Source of the DNA: Pseudoalteromonas luteoviolacea NCIMB 1944
GTDB lineage: Bacteria > Pseudomonadota > Gammaproteobacteria > Enterobacterales > Alteromonadaceae
Length of the DNA: 64,000 nucleotides
Direction of reading: 5' to 3'
NCBI RefSeq assembly: GCF_001625565.1
Contig: NZ_AUXS01000032.1
Coordinates: 186,001 to 250,000, forward strand
Every line of letters starts with the position of its first letter. The first letter of the stretch is position 1. Of the stretch, positions 9,561 through 18,488 are shown piece by piece. The notes beneath the pieces were generated by a model. That model searched no databases and was not told where the DNA came from. It saw only the letters and a list, made by a program, of their open reading frames with translations. The position numbers and the translations under genes were made by a program.

Positions 9561-11663
9561 TTAACTATAGTATGCTTCGCCTGCTTCCGCTTTCGCTTTC
9601 AGCGGCTCTGACGGCGTGAATACATCGTTTTCAGTTGCATAAGTAGACAACTCTGAACACACTTTATTGATACCGCGTTTATCCATGTAGCTAAATGGAC
9701 CGCCTAAGAATGGTGGGAAGCCAATACCAAAAATTGCACCAATATCGCCATCTCGAGCAGAGGCGATAATCCCTTCATCTAAACATCGAGATGCTTCATT
9801 TAGCATCTGCGCAACACAGCGGTTAGCAATTTCTTGCTTATTCAAACGTGGAGCCTGCGTGATCCCTAACAAAGCATAAACCGATTCGTCGACAGTCTTG
9901 CCTTTTTTCCCTTCATAAGTATAAAAACCGCGTCCAGTTTTCCTACCTAGGCGTTTATTGTCTATCATACGTTCAAATGCATTTGGCGCTTTGAAACGAT
10001 CACCAAGCTCTTTTTCAAGAATTGGCGCGATTTTAGACCCAATGTCAATGCCGACTTCATCGAGTAGTGCAAGAGGCCCAACCGGAAAGCCAAACTCTAC
10101 AAGTGCCTGATCGATTTTCTCAATTGGTTCACCGGCAAGCAGTAGATTAGCAGCTTCATTTACATACGGTGCCAAAATACGATTCACATAAAAGCCTGCT
10201 TTATCTTTCACTACAATCGGTGTTTTACCCTGCTTTCGTGCAAAGTTCACTGTCTTTGTTATGGTTTCTTGAGACGTACTCATATGAGGGATAATCTCAA
10301 CCAACGGCATTTTCTCTACTGGGGAGAAGTAATGTAATCCAATCACATTCTCAGGGCGCTCAGCTTTTTCTGCAATTTGTGCAATTGGCAGCGATGAAGT
10401 ATTACTGGCGAATATCGTTGACTCTGAACACTCACGCTCAATATCTGCAACCATACCCTGCTTCAATGCTAAGTCTTCGAAAACAGCTTCAATAACAATA
10501 TCAACATGCTCAAAACCACTGTAATCTGTCGTGCCAGTGATGCTGTTCATGGTCGATTGCATTTCGGCTTTAGATAAAATACGGCGTTTTTGCTTTTTAG
10601 ATAAAATCTTGTAGCTGTAGTTTAGGGCATTGCTGATCCCTTGATGCGCTACATCTTTAATACGTACTCGTACGCCTGCTTTTGCAGCACTAACATGGGT
10701 GATCCCCGCCCCCATCAAACCGCCACCTAAAACTGCAGCACGTGCGATGCTTGTCTTGTCGTCACTTTGCCACTCTTTTTTCATCTCTGTGGTAGCAAAG
10801 AAAATTCCACGCAAAGAGCGTGACACATCTGTCATTACAAGATCTGCAAAGCCTTCCGCTTCAGTTTTGTATGCTTTTAATTCATCTAATTCGACAGACG
10901 CCCTTACTGCCTTAATGATTGCTAGTGGAGCCGGATAGTGACCCCCAGTCTTCTTCTCGACATTATCTTGTGCTTTTTTGAAGATAATATTTCGGCCAAA
11001 TGGATTGGATTCAAGCAGTTGACTGAGTTTATCTAGCTTTGGCTTGCGAGCCTTTGGCTTACCTTTTCGAGCTAGTTTGACCGCGACATCCATCAAAATG
11101 CTGTGCGGAACACTTTCATTGACCAGACCAGCTTTTGCAGCTTGTTTTGCGCGCACTTGTTTACCCGTTAGCATCCATTCTAGCGCTTTTTGGATACCCA
11201 CCAACTTAGGCAAGCGTTGTGTACCGCCACCACCGGGTAACAAACCAAGTTGCACTTCTGGTAAGCCCAACTTTGTTTTGTCATCATTTGTACACACGCG
11301 ATAGTCACACGCTAATGCAAACTCCAACCCGCCGCCTAAAGCTGCTCCATGGATGGCCGCGACTGTTGGGAAAGGCAGTGCCTTCATTTTAAAAAATGCC
11401 TGCTGACACATTTCTGATAGGCGCAATGCATCTTCTCGTGTATGCGCATTGTCAAGCATCTTGATGTCTGCACCTGCAATGAAGTTGTCAGATTTACCAC
11501 TGACAAACACCATACCAGTTACGTCATCTTTTTTTCCTTTTTCAAGAATTTCGAGCAACTCATCGGCGAAGGAATCACGTAATGTATTCATTTTTTCGCC
11601 CGGCACATCAATTGTTACCAATGCAACTTTATGGCTGTTTAATTCATAACTAAATACTGACAT
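9561..11663 (-). CDS. fadJ: Fatty-acid oxidation complex alpha subunit FadJ
   Basis: This 700-residue bifunctional enzyme (E. coli FadJ has 714) combines an N-terminal enoyl-CoA hydratase (crotonase; HGAALGGGLEFALACDYR at about 105-122) with a C-terminal L-3-hydroxyacyl-CoA dehydrogenase. The dehydrogenase part shows a Rossmann motif (LGGGLMGAGI, about 315-325) and the catalytic-His segment GLHYFSPVEKMPLVEI. It carries out the hydration and dehydrogenation steps of beta-oxidation in complex with the thiolase FadI. The start codon directly follows the fadI stop (TAAATG). FadJ is preferred over FadB because the partner gene is FadI-type and lies upstream. Confidence 0.93.
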   Translation of the reverse strand: MSVFSYELNSHKVALVTIDVPGEKMNTLRDSFADELLEILEKGKKDDVTGMVFVSGKSDNFIAGADIKMLDNAHTREDALRLSEMCQQAFFKMKALPFPTVAAIHGAALGGGLEFALACDYRVCTNDDKTKLGLPEVQLGLLPGGGGTQRLPKLVGIQKALEWMLTGKQVRAKQAAKAGLVNESVPHSILMDVAVKLARKGKPKARKPKLDKLSQLLESNPFGRNIIFKKAQDNVEKKTGGHYPAPLAIIKAVRASVELDELKAYKTEAEGFADLVMTDVSRSLRGIFFATTEMKKEWQSDDKTSIARAAVLGGGLMGAGITHVSAAKAGVRVRIKDVAHQGISNALNYSYKILSKKQKRRILSKAEMQSTMNSITGTTDYSGFEHVDIVIEAVFEDLALKQGMVADIERECSESTIFASNTSSLPIAQIAEKAERPENVIGLHYFSPVEKMPLVEIIPHMSTSQETITKTVNFARKQGKTPIVVKDKAGFYVNRILAPYVNEAANLLLAGEPIEKIDQALVEFGFPVGPLALLDEVGIDIGSKIAPILEKELGDRFKAPNAFERMIDNKRLGRKTGRGFYTYEGKKGKTVDESVYALLGITQAPRLNKQEIANRCVAQMLNEASRCLDEGIIASARDGDIGAIFGIGFPPFLGGPFSYMDKRGINKVCSELSTYATENDVFTPSEPLKAKAEAGEAYYS

Positions 11664-12974
11664 TTATGCACTCTCCAATACAAATGCTGCACCCAATCCA
11701 CCAGCCGCACAAGCTGTTGTCAATGCGAGCCCACCACCTCGGCGTTTTAATTCATTTAAGCTTTGAGTGATAAGCCTCGCGCCTGTTGCCGCAAATGGGT
11801 GACCATAAGCTAAAGAGCCACCATTGACATTAAACTTGTCCATATCAATCTCACCTATTGCTTTACTGCGTCCAAGTTTCTCTTGAGCAAACTTATCTGA
11901 AGCAAACATTTTGACGTTAGCCAACGCTTGGGCTGCAAACGCTTCATGCATCTCAATTAAGTCAAGGTCTTTTAATTCGATACCAGCTCTATCTAGGGCC
12001 AACGGCGTTGAATGAGCTGGACCCATGAGCATGTCTTCATGTACGCCAATCGCAGAAAACGCATATGAACGCACATAGCCTAAAATTTCATATCCTAGGG
12101 CTTTTGCCTTACTTTCACTCATCATCAATACAGCTGCTGCACCATCAGTAAGAGGCGTCGCATTAGCCGCGGTCACAGAGCCATGTTTTCTGTCAAACAC
12201 AGGGCGAAGTTTTGCATACCCTTCAAGTGACGAGTTAGCACGAATGTTATTATCTTTGTCGATAAAACCTTTATATGGTTTTACGTGCGCGGTCATAACT
12301 TCTTGCGACAATAGCCCTGCATCCCAAGCTTTTGCAGCTAAAGAGTGAGAGCGGTGCGCCAATGCATCTTGCTCTTCACGGCTAATACCGTGTGTTTTTG
12401 CCATTTGCTCAGCTGTGTCACCCATTGACAAACCTGTTGAATATTCAGCAACTGCTGGGGGAACAGGTAATAAATCTTTTAAGCGCAATTGAGAGAAAAT
12501 CTTCAAACGCTGGCCTAATGTTCTGGCTTTGTTTAAATCAACTAGGCTACCTGCTAGTTTTTTGCTTACACCGATCGGCAATACTGAAGAAGAGTCCGCG
12601 CCACCAGCAATACCGACAGCGGTATGACCTGCAATGATAGACTCAGCAACATTAGCAACCGCTTGAAAGCTTGTCGCACACGCTCGAGAAACCGAATACG
12701 CATCAACGGATACAGGCATACCCGTGCCAAGTACTATTTCCCGTGCAATATTCGGTGCTTCAGGCATCTGTACAACTTGCCCAAAAACTAACTGGTCGAT
12801 TTCTTTTTTATCTATGTTTAGGCGTTCCAGCATTTCATTGACCACAGTTTTACCTAGGTCTAGTGCAGGTACGTGGTGGTAAGCCGTGGCTTGTTTTGCA
12901 AAAGGAGTACGTAGGCCACTCACAATAGCGATACGGTCTCCGTTTATTGTTTTTAGAATGTTTTGTTCAGACAT
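11664..12974 (-). CDS. fadI: Acetyl-CoA acyltransferase (3-ketoacyl-CoA thiolase) FadI
   Basis: At 436 residues this equals E. coli FadI. The acylated nucleophile is Cys99 (SRACATS). The C-terminal [10 protein letters not shown] and [10 protein letters not shown] motifs supply the general base His and second Cys. It performs thiolytic cleavage of 3-ketoacyl-CoA in beta-oxidation. A ribosome-binding site GGGAGAG precedes the ATG. It is the first gene of fadIJ, and the FadR-type palindrome lies only about 19 bp upstream of the start codon, so repression by FadR and release by long-chain acyl-CoA is the likely control. Confidence 0.95.
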   Translation of the reverse strand: MSEQNILKTINGDRIAIVSGLRTPFAKQATAYHHVPALDLGKTVVNEMLERLNIDKKEIDQLVFGQVVQMPEAPNIAREIVLGTGMPVSVDAYSVSRACATSFQAVANVAESIIAGHTAVGIAGGADSSSVLPIGVSKKLAGSLVDLNKARTLGQRLKIFSQLRLKDLLPVPPAVAEYSTGLSMGDTAEQMAKTHGISREEQDALAHRSHSLAAKAWDAGLLSQEVMTAHVKPYKGFIDKDNNIRANSSLEGYAKLRPVFDRKHGSVTAANATPLTDGAAAVLMMSESKAKALGYEILGYVRSYAFSAIGVHEDMLMGPAHSTPLALDRAGIELKDLDLIEMHEAFAAQALANVKMFASDKFAQEKLGRSKAIGEIDMDKFNVNGGSLAYGHPFAATGARLITQSLNELKRRGGGLALTTACAAGGLGAAFVLESA

Positions 12975-12992
12975 GAATTTTGCTCTCCCGCT

Positions 12993-13009
12993 GACAGGTC
13001 TGACCTGTT
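12993..13009. promoter_or_regulatory. FadR-type operator upstream of fadI
   Basis: The core ACAGGTC-T-GACCTGT (12994-13008) is a perfect palindrome with 7-bp arms around one base. It closely matches the enterobacterial FadR consensus (AACTGGTCNGACCNGTT). Its place between promoter and fadI start suits repression. The match is by eye. Confidence 0.75.
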
Positions 13010-13266
13010 ATTTTAATCCGATTCTAAACAACCGAATCCATTCTGCCAATAGAAAAATGGAAATTGTCTGTAAAATCACAGCGCAAATTAAACTTAGCGT
13101 GAATTTTGAACAAATCAAAAAGCGTCTGAAAAATATATTAAAAATATGGAACTAAACCAAATAATACGGTCTAAGAAAAATGTGAAAATCCACCTCAAAA
13201 GCTTGAGTTTTCCGTTTCAATCCATATAAATAAGCAACAAATTTGTCATAACAAGGACAAACAAGC

Positions 13267-14223
13267 ATGGCAGTTAATGAGTTTACTGAATTAAAAAAAT
13301 ACTTAGACACCCAAATTTTAGGTCAACCTGACTTAACCGAAGCACTTTTAATCGCAATTTTGGCAGACGGCCACCTATTAGTTGAAGGCCCACCAGGGCT
13401 TGCAAAAACTCGTGCGGTGAATGCACTCGCCAAAGGCATAGAAGGCAGCTTTCAACGCGTTCAGTTTACACCTGACTTGTTACCGGCAGATATAACAGGC
13501 ACTGATATTTACAGACAACAAACCAGTGAGTTTGTATTTGAGAAAGGCCCGCTTTTCCATAACCTTGTACTTGCAGACGAAATTAACCGCGCACCAGCTA
13601 AAGTTCAATCAGCTTTACTTGAAGCCATGGCAGAGCGTCAGGTCACTGTGGGGAAGACAACTTATCCACTTCCTGAACTCTTTATGGTTATGGCGACTCA
13701 AAACCCGTTAGAGCAAGAAGGTACCTATCCGTTACCAGAAGCACAACTAGACCGCTTTTTATTACACCTCAATATTGACTACCCACAAGCGCAAACAGAG
13801 TTAGAGATCCTACGTTTGACACGCGGTGAAGCGCTAAGTACAGAAGTGGTGAAGTTTAGCCCGATTAGTCAACAAACGTTATTCGAGGCAAGAAAGAAGG
13901 TGCTAGAACTACATTTGGCCGAGCCGCTTGAGCAATATTTGGTACAACTTATAATTGCAACCCGTGAAGCAGCCAAATTGGACGCACAACTTGGCGCTTG
14001 GATTGAACTAGGTGCAAGTCCAAGGGCGACAATTGCTTTAGATAAATGTGCCCGTGCCCACGCTTGGTTGCAACAACGTGACTTTGTCACGCCAGACGAC
14101 ATCCAGGCCGTTTTACATGATGTTCTGAGACACCGTATTATTCTGAGCTACGAAGCCCAAGCGGATGGTATTACCAAAGATCAAGTGATCAGCCGCATTC
14201 TCGAGCTAGTGCCCGTACCTTAA
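13267..14223 (+). CDS. MoxR-family AAA+ ATPase
   Basis: This 318-residue ATPase shows Walker A GPPGLAKT (41-48) and Walker B VLADEINRAP (101-110), then the sensor region with ATQNPLEQEGTYPLPEAQLDRF typical of MoxR proteins. It ends in a lid domain. MoxR ATPases act as chaperones that load or mature partners of DUF58 and VWA proteins. It is the first gene of a run of six tightly packed same-strand genes (Bat operon) to 20128. AAGGA precedes the ATG. The promoter is in the 290-bp gap divergent from fadI. Confidence 0.93.
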   Translation: MAVNEFTELKKYLDTQILGQPDLTEALLIAILADGHLLVEGPPGLAKTRAVNALAKGIEGSFQRVQFTPDLLPADITGTDIYRQQTSEFVFEKGPLFHNLVLADEINRAPAKVQSALLEAMAERQVTVGKTTYPLPELFMVMATQNPLEQEGTYPLPEAQLDRFLLHLNIDYPQAQTELEILRLTRGEALSTEVVKFSPISQQTLFEARKKVLELHLAEPLEQYLVQLIIATREAAKLDAQLGAWIELGASPRATIALDKCARAHAWLQQRDFVTPDDIQAVLHDVLRHRIILSYEAQADGITKDQVISRILELVPVP

Positions 14224-14239
14224 GGTTTAAACACCACCT

Positions 14240-15181
14240 ATGAAAGCAAATATTGATATACAAAGCTGGTTTGCAAATTGCCATAGCAATGGTGTTGAAC
14301 TTGGGCTCAAAGAGTTACTCTACTACAAGAGTAAATCTCGACTTCTCGACTTAAAACCTAAAGGTCATATTCGCAGTGCGCAAGCGGGACAATATCTCGC
14401 ACCGCATAAGGGTCGAGGTATGGAATTTGCCGAAGTGCGTCAATACCAATATGGCGATGATATTCGCGCCATAGACTGGCGCGTCACGGCGCGAACAGGA
14501 GAAGCACATACCAAGCTCTATCAAGAAGAAAAAGAGCGCCCTGTTTTTATCTTTACAGACTTATCAAATAGCATGCTATTTGGTAGTCAACTACTGCTCA
14601 AGTCCGTACAAGCAGCACATTTGAGTGCCCTCGTCGCTTGGTCGGCGTCTCAACGAGGCGACAGGTTAGGCGGCGTGGTCTTCTCTGAACACAGCCACCA
14701 TGAGCTCAAACCAACGGCCAGAGACAAAGGTGTACTCGCGTTTTGTCACCAATTGTGTGACGTTCATGAAACAAGCTTAGTTAACCGCGACAATAAAAAC
14801 ACCAGTCGTTTTAATGATAACCTGAAACGCCTTAAGCATTTGGCAAAGCCGGGAAGTTTAATTTACCTCATTTCTGATTTTTCCGAGTTAAATGATGAGA
14901 GCTTTTCATTACTCGAAGGCTTGAGTCGCCATTGTGAGTTAATAGGCTGCCAAGTAAGTGATCCGTTTGAGCATGCTCTTCCTGCATACAGTGAAGCAAT
15001 CGAAGTCCAAGGCACCAATAGCGCATGGACCTTACCCTTAAGCGACAAACAATTCAGAGACAAATTTGCCAAACGTGCGCAAGATGTCTTTAGTGCTCGG
15101 TTAAAACGTTTGCAACGCGCAGGCATGACGATGCTCAACTTCTCGGCCGATACGCCATTAGAATCTCAGCTTTCTAGGTAA
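14240..15181 (+). CDS. DUF58 domain protein of the Bat operon
   Basis: This 313-residue protein has the DUF58 signature GRGMEFAEVRQYQYGDDIRAIDWRVTARTG split over about residues 58-88. A degenerate VWA-like segment (FTDLSNSM, a DxSxS metal-site pattern) follows. It is soluble, with no signal peptide. It is encoded 16 bp after MoxR, its conserved partner, and 5 bp before the next gene. The biochemical role in Bat systems is not settled; cell-envelope stress tolerance is the common suggestion. Confidence 0.9.
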   Translation: MKANIDIQSWFANCHSNGVELGLKELLYYKSKSRLLDLKPKGHIRSAQAGQYLAPHKGRGMEFAEVRQYQYGDDIRAIDWRVTARTGEAHTKLYQEEKERPVFIFTDLSNSMLFGSQLLLKSVQAAHLSALVAWSASQRGDRLGGVVFSEHSHHELKPTARDKGVLAFCHQLCDVHETSLVNRDNKNTSRFNDNLKRLKHLAKPGSLIYLISDFSELNDESFSLLEGLSRHCELIGCQVSDPFEHALPAYSEAIEVQGTNSAWTLPLSDKQFRDKFAKRAQDVFSARLKRLQRAGMTMLNFSADTPLESQLSR

Positions 15182-15186
15182 CTACA

Positions 15187-15621
15187 ATGAATCCATCTCC
15201 ATTAGATGCCTTACATGATGTCTTGCCACCTGAGCAGGTAAATTGGTGGCCCCTATCACTGCCAACATGGGCACTTATTATCACCTCAACGCTGATACTT
15301 TTGCTATGCAGCTTCTACTTGTATCGCAGCTGGCAATACGGCGCAGCTAAGCGAGAAGCTATCAAGCTCAGTCAATTAGAAATAAAAGATGCACTGGCAT
15401 TACACGGTTTACTAAAAAGGCTAACAAAACACTACTATGGTGCCACGGTGGCGGCTCAATCAACGTCCAATTGGTGCCAAACCTTGAACTTGTTGTCAAA
15501 AGCACAGTTTAGTGAACAAGATATTGCTTCATTATATAAATCAGATAACAAAAACGATCAGGTTGAAAAACTAATGATGGCAATAAAGACGTTTAAAACC
15601 AAGGAGCGCTTAGATGTTTGA
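15187..15621 (+). CDS. DUF4381 single-pass membrane protein
   Basis: This 144-residue protein has a short N-terminal segment with PPEQVNWWPLSLPTW, one membrane helix (about 29-48), then a basic and helical cytoplasmic part. The pattern and position match DUF4381 proteins found between DUF58 and VWA genes. It overlaps the next gene by 8 bp, indicating coupled expression. The function is unknown beyond its membership in the MoxR/Bat operon. Confidence 0.82.
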   Translation: MNPSPLDALHDVLPPEQVNWWPLSLPTWALIITSTLILLLCSFYLYRSWQYGAAKREAIKLSQLEIKDALALHGLLKRLTKHYYGATVAAQSTSNWCQTLNLLSKAQFSEQDIASLYKSDNKNDQVEKLMMAIKTFKTKERLDV

Positions 15622-16600
15622 ATTTGAGTGGCCACTGGCATTTTTACTGCTGCCACTACCTTGGCTCATAACCAAATTAAAACCCATTCCGGCTAGAACC
15701 CAGCAGAAAATCCGTATGCCCAGTTATGCAAGTCTGGGCGGCATGGGTACGCAAGAACAATCGTTTTCCCGGAATAAAAACTGGCTTGAAATGCTCATCT
15801 GGCTGTTACTAGTTACTGCACTGAGCAATCCCACTTGGTTAGACGACCCTATTACGTTACCAAGCGAAGGCAGAGATATTATGCTCGCGGTCGACTTATC
15901 TCACTCAATGGCGGAAGAGGACATGGAGTATAACGGCCGTTACATAGACCGCTTATCAGTTGTAAAAGCTGTACTGGGTGACTTCATAGAGCAGCGCCAA
16001 GGCGACAGACTTGGCCTTATCTTATTTGCTGATACCGCATTTTTACAAACCCCCTTAACCAAAGACATAAATACAGTTAGTCAAATGCTTCAAGAGTCAC
16101 AAATTGGCTTGGTCGGTAGAGCAACCGCCATTGGTGATGCGCTAGGCCTTGCAGTAAAACGATTCAACCAAAAAGAAGAAAGCAATCGCATTTTAATCTT
16201 ACTCACTGATGGTCAAAATACCGCTGGAAACTTACAACCGGAAGAGGCACTCATCTTAGCGCGTGAAGAAGGTATTAAAGTGTACACCATTGGCGTTGGC
16301 TCAGACGGGCGCAGGAATATGGGGTTCTTTTCTTTGGGCAGCATGTCAGGAGCAAGTATAGATGAGCAAACACTCACCCATATTGCCGATGAAACTGGTG
16401 GTCGCTACTTTCGAGCTAAAGACGTGCAAGGTTTACAACAAATTTATTCTGAGCTAGACAACTTAGAGCCTATTTCTGCTGAAGACGAAACCTTTCGACC
16501 CAAGCTCGCACTATTCTATTTGCCTTTAATGGCTGCATTAGCAATATGGGCCATCGCCCTATTGATTCGTTTTGCAAAACAGTGGAGGCGAGGTAATTAA
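15614..16600 (+). CDS. VWA-domain membrane protein (BatA-like)
   Basis: This 328-residue protein has an N-terminal hairpin of two membrane helices (about 8-22 and 55-72), a von Willebrand A domain with the MIDAS motif DLSHS (VDLSHSMAEEDM) and LLTDGQN, and a C-terminal membrane helix before a basic tail (RFAKQWRRGN). This is the BatA architecture. AAGGAG precedes its ATG. MIDAS residues are intact, so divalent-metal-dependent binding to a partner is plausible. Confidence 0.9.
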   Translation: MFEFEWPLAFLLLPLPWLITKLKPIPARTQQKIRMPSYASLGGMGTQEQSFSRNKNWLEMLIWLLLVTALSNPTWLDDPITLPSEGRDIMLAVDLSHSMAEEDMEYNGRYIDRLSVVKAVLGDFIEQRQGDRLGLILFADTAFLQTPLTKDINTVSQMLQESQIGLVGRATAIGDALGLAVKRFNQKEESNRILILLTDGQNTAGNLQPEEALILAREEGIKVYTIGVGSDGRRNMGFFSLGSMSGASIDEQTLTHIADETGGRYFRAKDVQGLQQIYSELDNLEPISAEDETFRPKLALFYLPLMAALAIWAIALLIRFAKQWRRGN

Positions 16601-16601
16601 T

Positions 16602-18488
16602 ATGACCGAATTTCAATTTATTCGACCTGACCTGCTTTGGCTGCTGCTCCCGTGGTTGGTGATAAGCCTACTGCAGTGGTATAAAAGAACAAGCAACAAG
16701 CAGTCTCAAATTATTGCCCCTCATCTGGCGAAAGTAGTACTTACCGAAGGAGAGCAGACTAAATCGAGCCATTCCTCATGGCTAACCAGTTTAATCCTGT
16801 TGCTGGGCATACTTGCTGCAGCGGGACCAAGTATTGAGAAACAAAGCGTCCCTGTATTTACCACAAAGCAAGCTCGCGTTTTAGTGATGGATATGTCTTA
16901 CTCCATGTACTCAACCGACATTGCGCCTAACAGGCTTACACAGGCCCGTTTTAAAACTCTGGATATGTTAAAGCAATTTAATGAGGGTGATACCGCGTTA
17001 GTCGCTTATGCGCAAGACGCTTTTATTGTGTCACCATTAACCAGTGATGTTAATACTTTAGAAAACCTAGTGCCGAGTATTAGTCCAGCCATTATGCCAG
17101 GCAAAGGCGCTAACGTTTTGGCAGGTATAGATCAGGCAAAGAATCTACTTGAGCAAGCAGGATACCCATCGGGTGAAATCGTTCTTATCACTGACGAAGT
17201 TGAATTGGAAGATGCCCAAGATATCCATAGCATGTTGAGTGGAACAGGATACACACTCCATGTTTACGGTGTTGGCACAGCCCAAGGCGCTCCGATCAGC
17301 GTACCAGAGGGTGGATTTTTGAAAGACAGATATGGGCAAATTGTAGTACCCAAACTATACGTAGATAGGCTTCGTTCGCTAGCACAACGTTTAGGTGGAA
17401 AATATGCAACTTATTCGCCAGACAGCTCGGACATTGAAACTTTTGCCTCCAACAATACTCAAGATATTGAAACACCCAAAGAGCCAAATGAAACGCTATG
17501 GCGTGTCGATGCCGGTAAATATCTTTTATTCGTCATCGTACCTTTGGCATTGATCGCATTCAGAAATAGCGCTGTTGCTTTGAGTATATGTGCCTTAGCT
17601 TTTCTACCCAGTCAACCAACTTACGCGGCGGATTGGCAATCATGGTTTAAAAATACGGACCAAAAAGCCCTTTCAGCATACCAAGCTGAAGATTTCGAAC
17701 AGGCAACTAACGCTCAAAACGCAGCTCTCAAAGGTGCTGCACTGTACAAACAAGGCCAGTATGAGCAAGCTGCACAGGCACTTCAACATGCCAATACCGC
17801 AATCGGCCAATATAACTTAGGGAATGCGCTAGCTCACTTAGGAAAGTTAGATGAAGCAGTTGAAGCTTATGAACAAGCGCTAAATTTGAACCCCAACTTG
17901 AATCAAGCGCAAGAAAATAAAGAACTGCTTGAGCAGATCAAAGAGCAACAATCGCAACAAAATCAAGATCAAAGCAACCAAGACCAGAACCAGCAGTCCT
18001 CCGAGCAACAGCAAGACAATCAGCAAGGTGAAGGACAGGAACAGCAGCAATCAGACCAGCAAAATGGTCAAAATAGCGAATCTCAAGACGGCCAAGAAAA
18101 TGAGTCTGAACAAGAGCAAAATGAGCAGTCAGATCAAACAAATAGCAGTGAACGGTCTGAGCAACAAAATCAAAATAACCCAGAATTAGCTGACAAACAG
18201 TCAGGTAAAGAAGAGGAACAATCACAAGAGCAAGCTGAGCAAAAAGCAGCGCAACAACAAGCTCAACCTCAGCAAGCTGAGCCGCAAGAAGGTGAACAAA
18301 CACAAAGTTTGACACCTTCACAAATGAGGGAGCTCACCCCTGAAGAAAAGGAAAAGGCGCAACAGTTGGACCAGCTTCTGCGCAGAGTGCCGGATGATCC
18401 GGCTATTTTGTTAAAGAACAAAATGCTTTTAGAATCACGACAAAGACAACAACAGAGACAACCAGTAGGAGCTGAAAAATCATGGTAA
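16602..18488 (+). CDS. VWA-TPR fusion membrane protein (BatB/BatC-like) with Gln-rich tail
   Basis: The ATG at 16602 is chosen because it follows GGAGGCGAGG and starts one base past the previous stop; a longer frame from 16572 would overlap. The 628-residue protein joins a BatB part (two N-terminal membrane helices, VWA domain with MIDAS DMSYS, another helix near 300-330) to a BatC part with TPR repeats (about 345-440: QYNLGNALAHLGKLDEAVEA). A low-complexity stretch of about 130 residues rich in Gln, Glu, Asn and Ser follows, then an acidic/basic end. BatB and BatC are separate in some bacteria and fused in others. It overlaps batD by 7 bp. Confidence 0.9.
   Translation: MTEFQFIRPDLLWLLLPWLVISLLQWYKRTSNKQSQIIAPHLAKVVLTEGEQTKSSHSSWLTSLILLLGILAAAGPSIEKQSVPVFTTKQARVLVMDMSYSMYSTDIAPNRLTQARFKTLDMLKQFNEGDTALVAYAQDAFIVSPLTSDVNTLENLVPSISPAIMPGKGANVLAGIDQAKNLLEQAGYPSGEIVLITDEVELEDAQDIHSMLSGTGYTLHVYGVGTAQGAPISVPEGGFLKDRYGQIVVPKLYVDRLRSLAQRLGGKYATYSPDSSDIETFASNNTQDIETPKEPNETLWRVDAGKYLLFVIVPLALIAFRNSAVALSICALAFLPSQPTYAADWQSWFKNTDQKALSAYQAEDFEQATNAQNAALKGAALYKQGQYEQAAQALQHANTAIGQYNLGNALAHLGKLDEAVEAYEQALNLNPNLNQAQENKELLEQIKEQQSQQNQDQSNQDQNQQSSEQQQDNQQGEGQEQQQSDQQNGQNSESQDGQENESEQEQNEQSDQTNSSERSEQQNQNNPELADKQSGKEEEQSQEQAEQKAAQQQAQPQQAEPQEGEQTQSLTPSQMRELTPEEKEKAQQLDQLLRRVPDDPAILLKNKMLLESRQRQQQRQPVGAEKSW

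Noticed and set aside
9561..11663. Calling the alpha subunit FadB rather than FadJ
   Set aside because: The upstream partner is FadI-type (436 residues, Cys99), and the order fadI-fadJ on one transcript fits FadJ.
17938..18321. 127-codon minus-strand frame in the Bat operon
   Set aside because: It is the complement of the CAA/GAA-rich low-complexity coding tail, which lacks stops by composition.
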